Shown here one piece after another: positions 63,971 through 64,000 of a stretch of DNA of 64,000 nt; positions within the stretch are counted from its first letter, which is position 1; each line of letters begins with the position of its first letter. Made by a program: the position numbers and the translations under genes. A model generated the notes under the pieces. It was given only the letters and a program-made list of their open reading frames with translations, was not told the DNA's origin and did no database searches. The stretch comes from Sarcophilus harrisii. Taxonomy: Eukaryota; Chordata; Mammalia; Dasyuromorphia; Dasyuridae. The stretch is taken from positions 260,669,922 through 260,733,921 of the forward strand of contig NC_045427.1 in NCBI RefSeq assembly GCF_902635505.1. The letters run 5' to 3'.

Positions 63971-64000
63971 ATGCCATGTGGCAGAGAGAAGCTCCTATGG

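Larger units (their letters stand above)
61897..64000 (+). other. EIF2AK4: Start of intron 13 of EIF2AK4 (runs off the window)
   Basis: Contains MIR/THER SINEs, a hAT fragment and a young SINE at the end. No next coding exon is visible. Confidence 0.7.

Overview
The window is vertebrate nuclear DNA, almost certainly from a marsupial and probably an Australian one such as a dasyurid. The evidence is the interspersed repeats: marsupial-type LINE-1 tails with short 3' UTRs, tRNA-derived CORE/WSINE-like SINEs beginning GGGGCAGCTAGGTGGC, THER/MIR-type SINEs, L2 remnants, hAT fossils and marsupial-looking endogenous retrovirus LTRs. The species call is inference from repeat type.

Only one protein-coding gene can be supported: EIF2AK4, which encodes GCN2, the eIF2-alpha kinase that senses amino-acid starvation through uncharged tRNA. 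It lies on the + strand. Thirteen consecutive coding exons were placed between 9760 and 61896. All have GT-AG introns and consistent phases. They total 2370 nt, or 790 codons, and end at a codon boundary. They encode the RWD domain that binds GCN1, a charged linker, the complete pseudokinase domain, and the first part of the active kinase domain (glycine loop, catalytic lysine, alpha-C glutamate, start of the acidic kinase insert). The rest of the kinase, the HisRS-like domain and the C-terminal domain must lie beyond 64000.

Layout: 1-9000 is upstream intergenic DNA rich in fossils. It holds three separate LTR-like pieces, an inverted pair of LTRs forming a 1.3-kb imperfect palindrome, L1 fragments, a SINE and a short hAT element. 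About 9050-10180 is a CpG-rich promoter region covering exon 1. A strong-context upstream ATG at 9479 opens a reading frame overlapping the GCN2 start. From 9943 on the DNA is introns with the exons embedded. Introns 3, 8 and 9 carry most of the L1 copies, several with intact target-site duplications; one L1 is nested inside another in intron 8. A solo LTR sits in intron 11, and a 7SL-RNA-derived Alu-like fragment in intron 12.

No CRISPR array, operon, tRNA or rRNA gene, or second host gene was seen, and I found no new multi-gene system. The most interesting unexplained signals are a 77-nt pre-miRNA-like (or MITE-like) hairpin in intron 6, the overlapping uORF, the large inverted LTR pair, and the Alu-like 7SL fragment in a non-primate, non-rodent genome.
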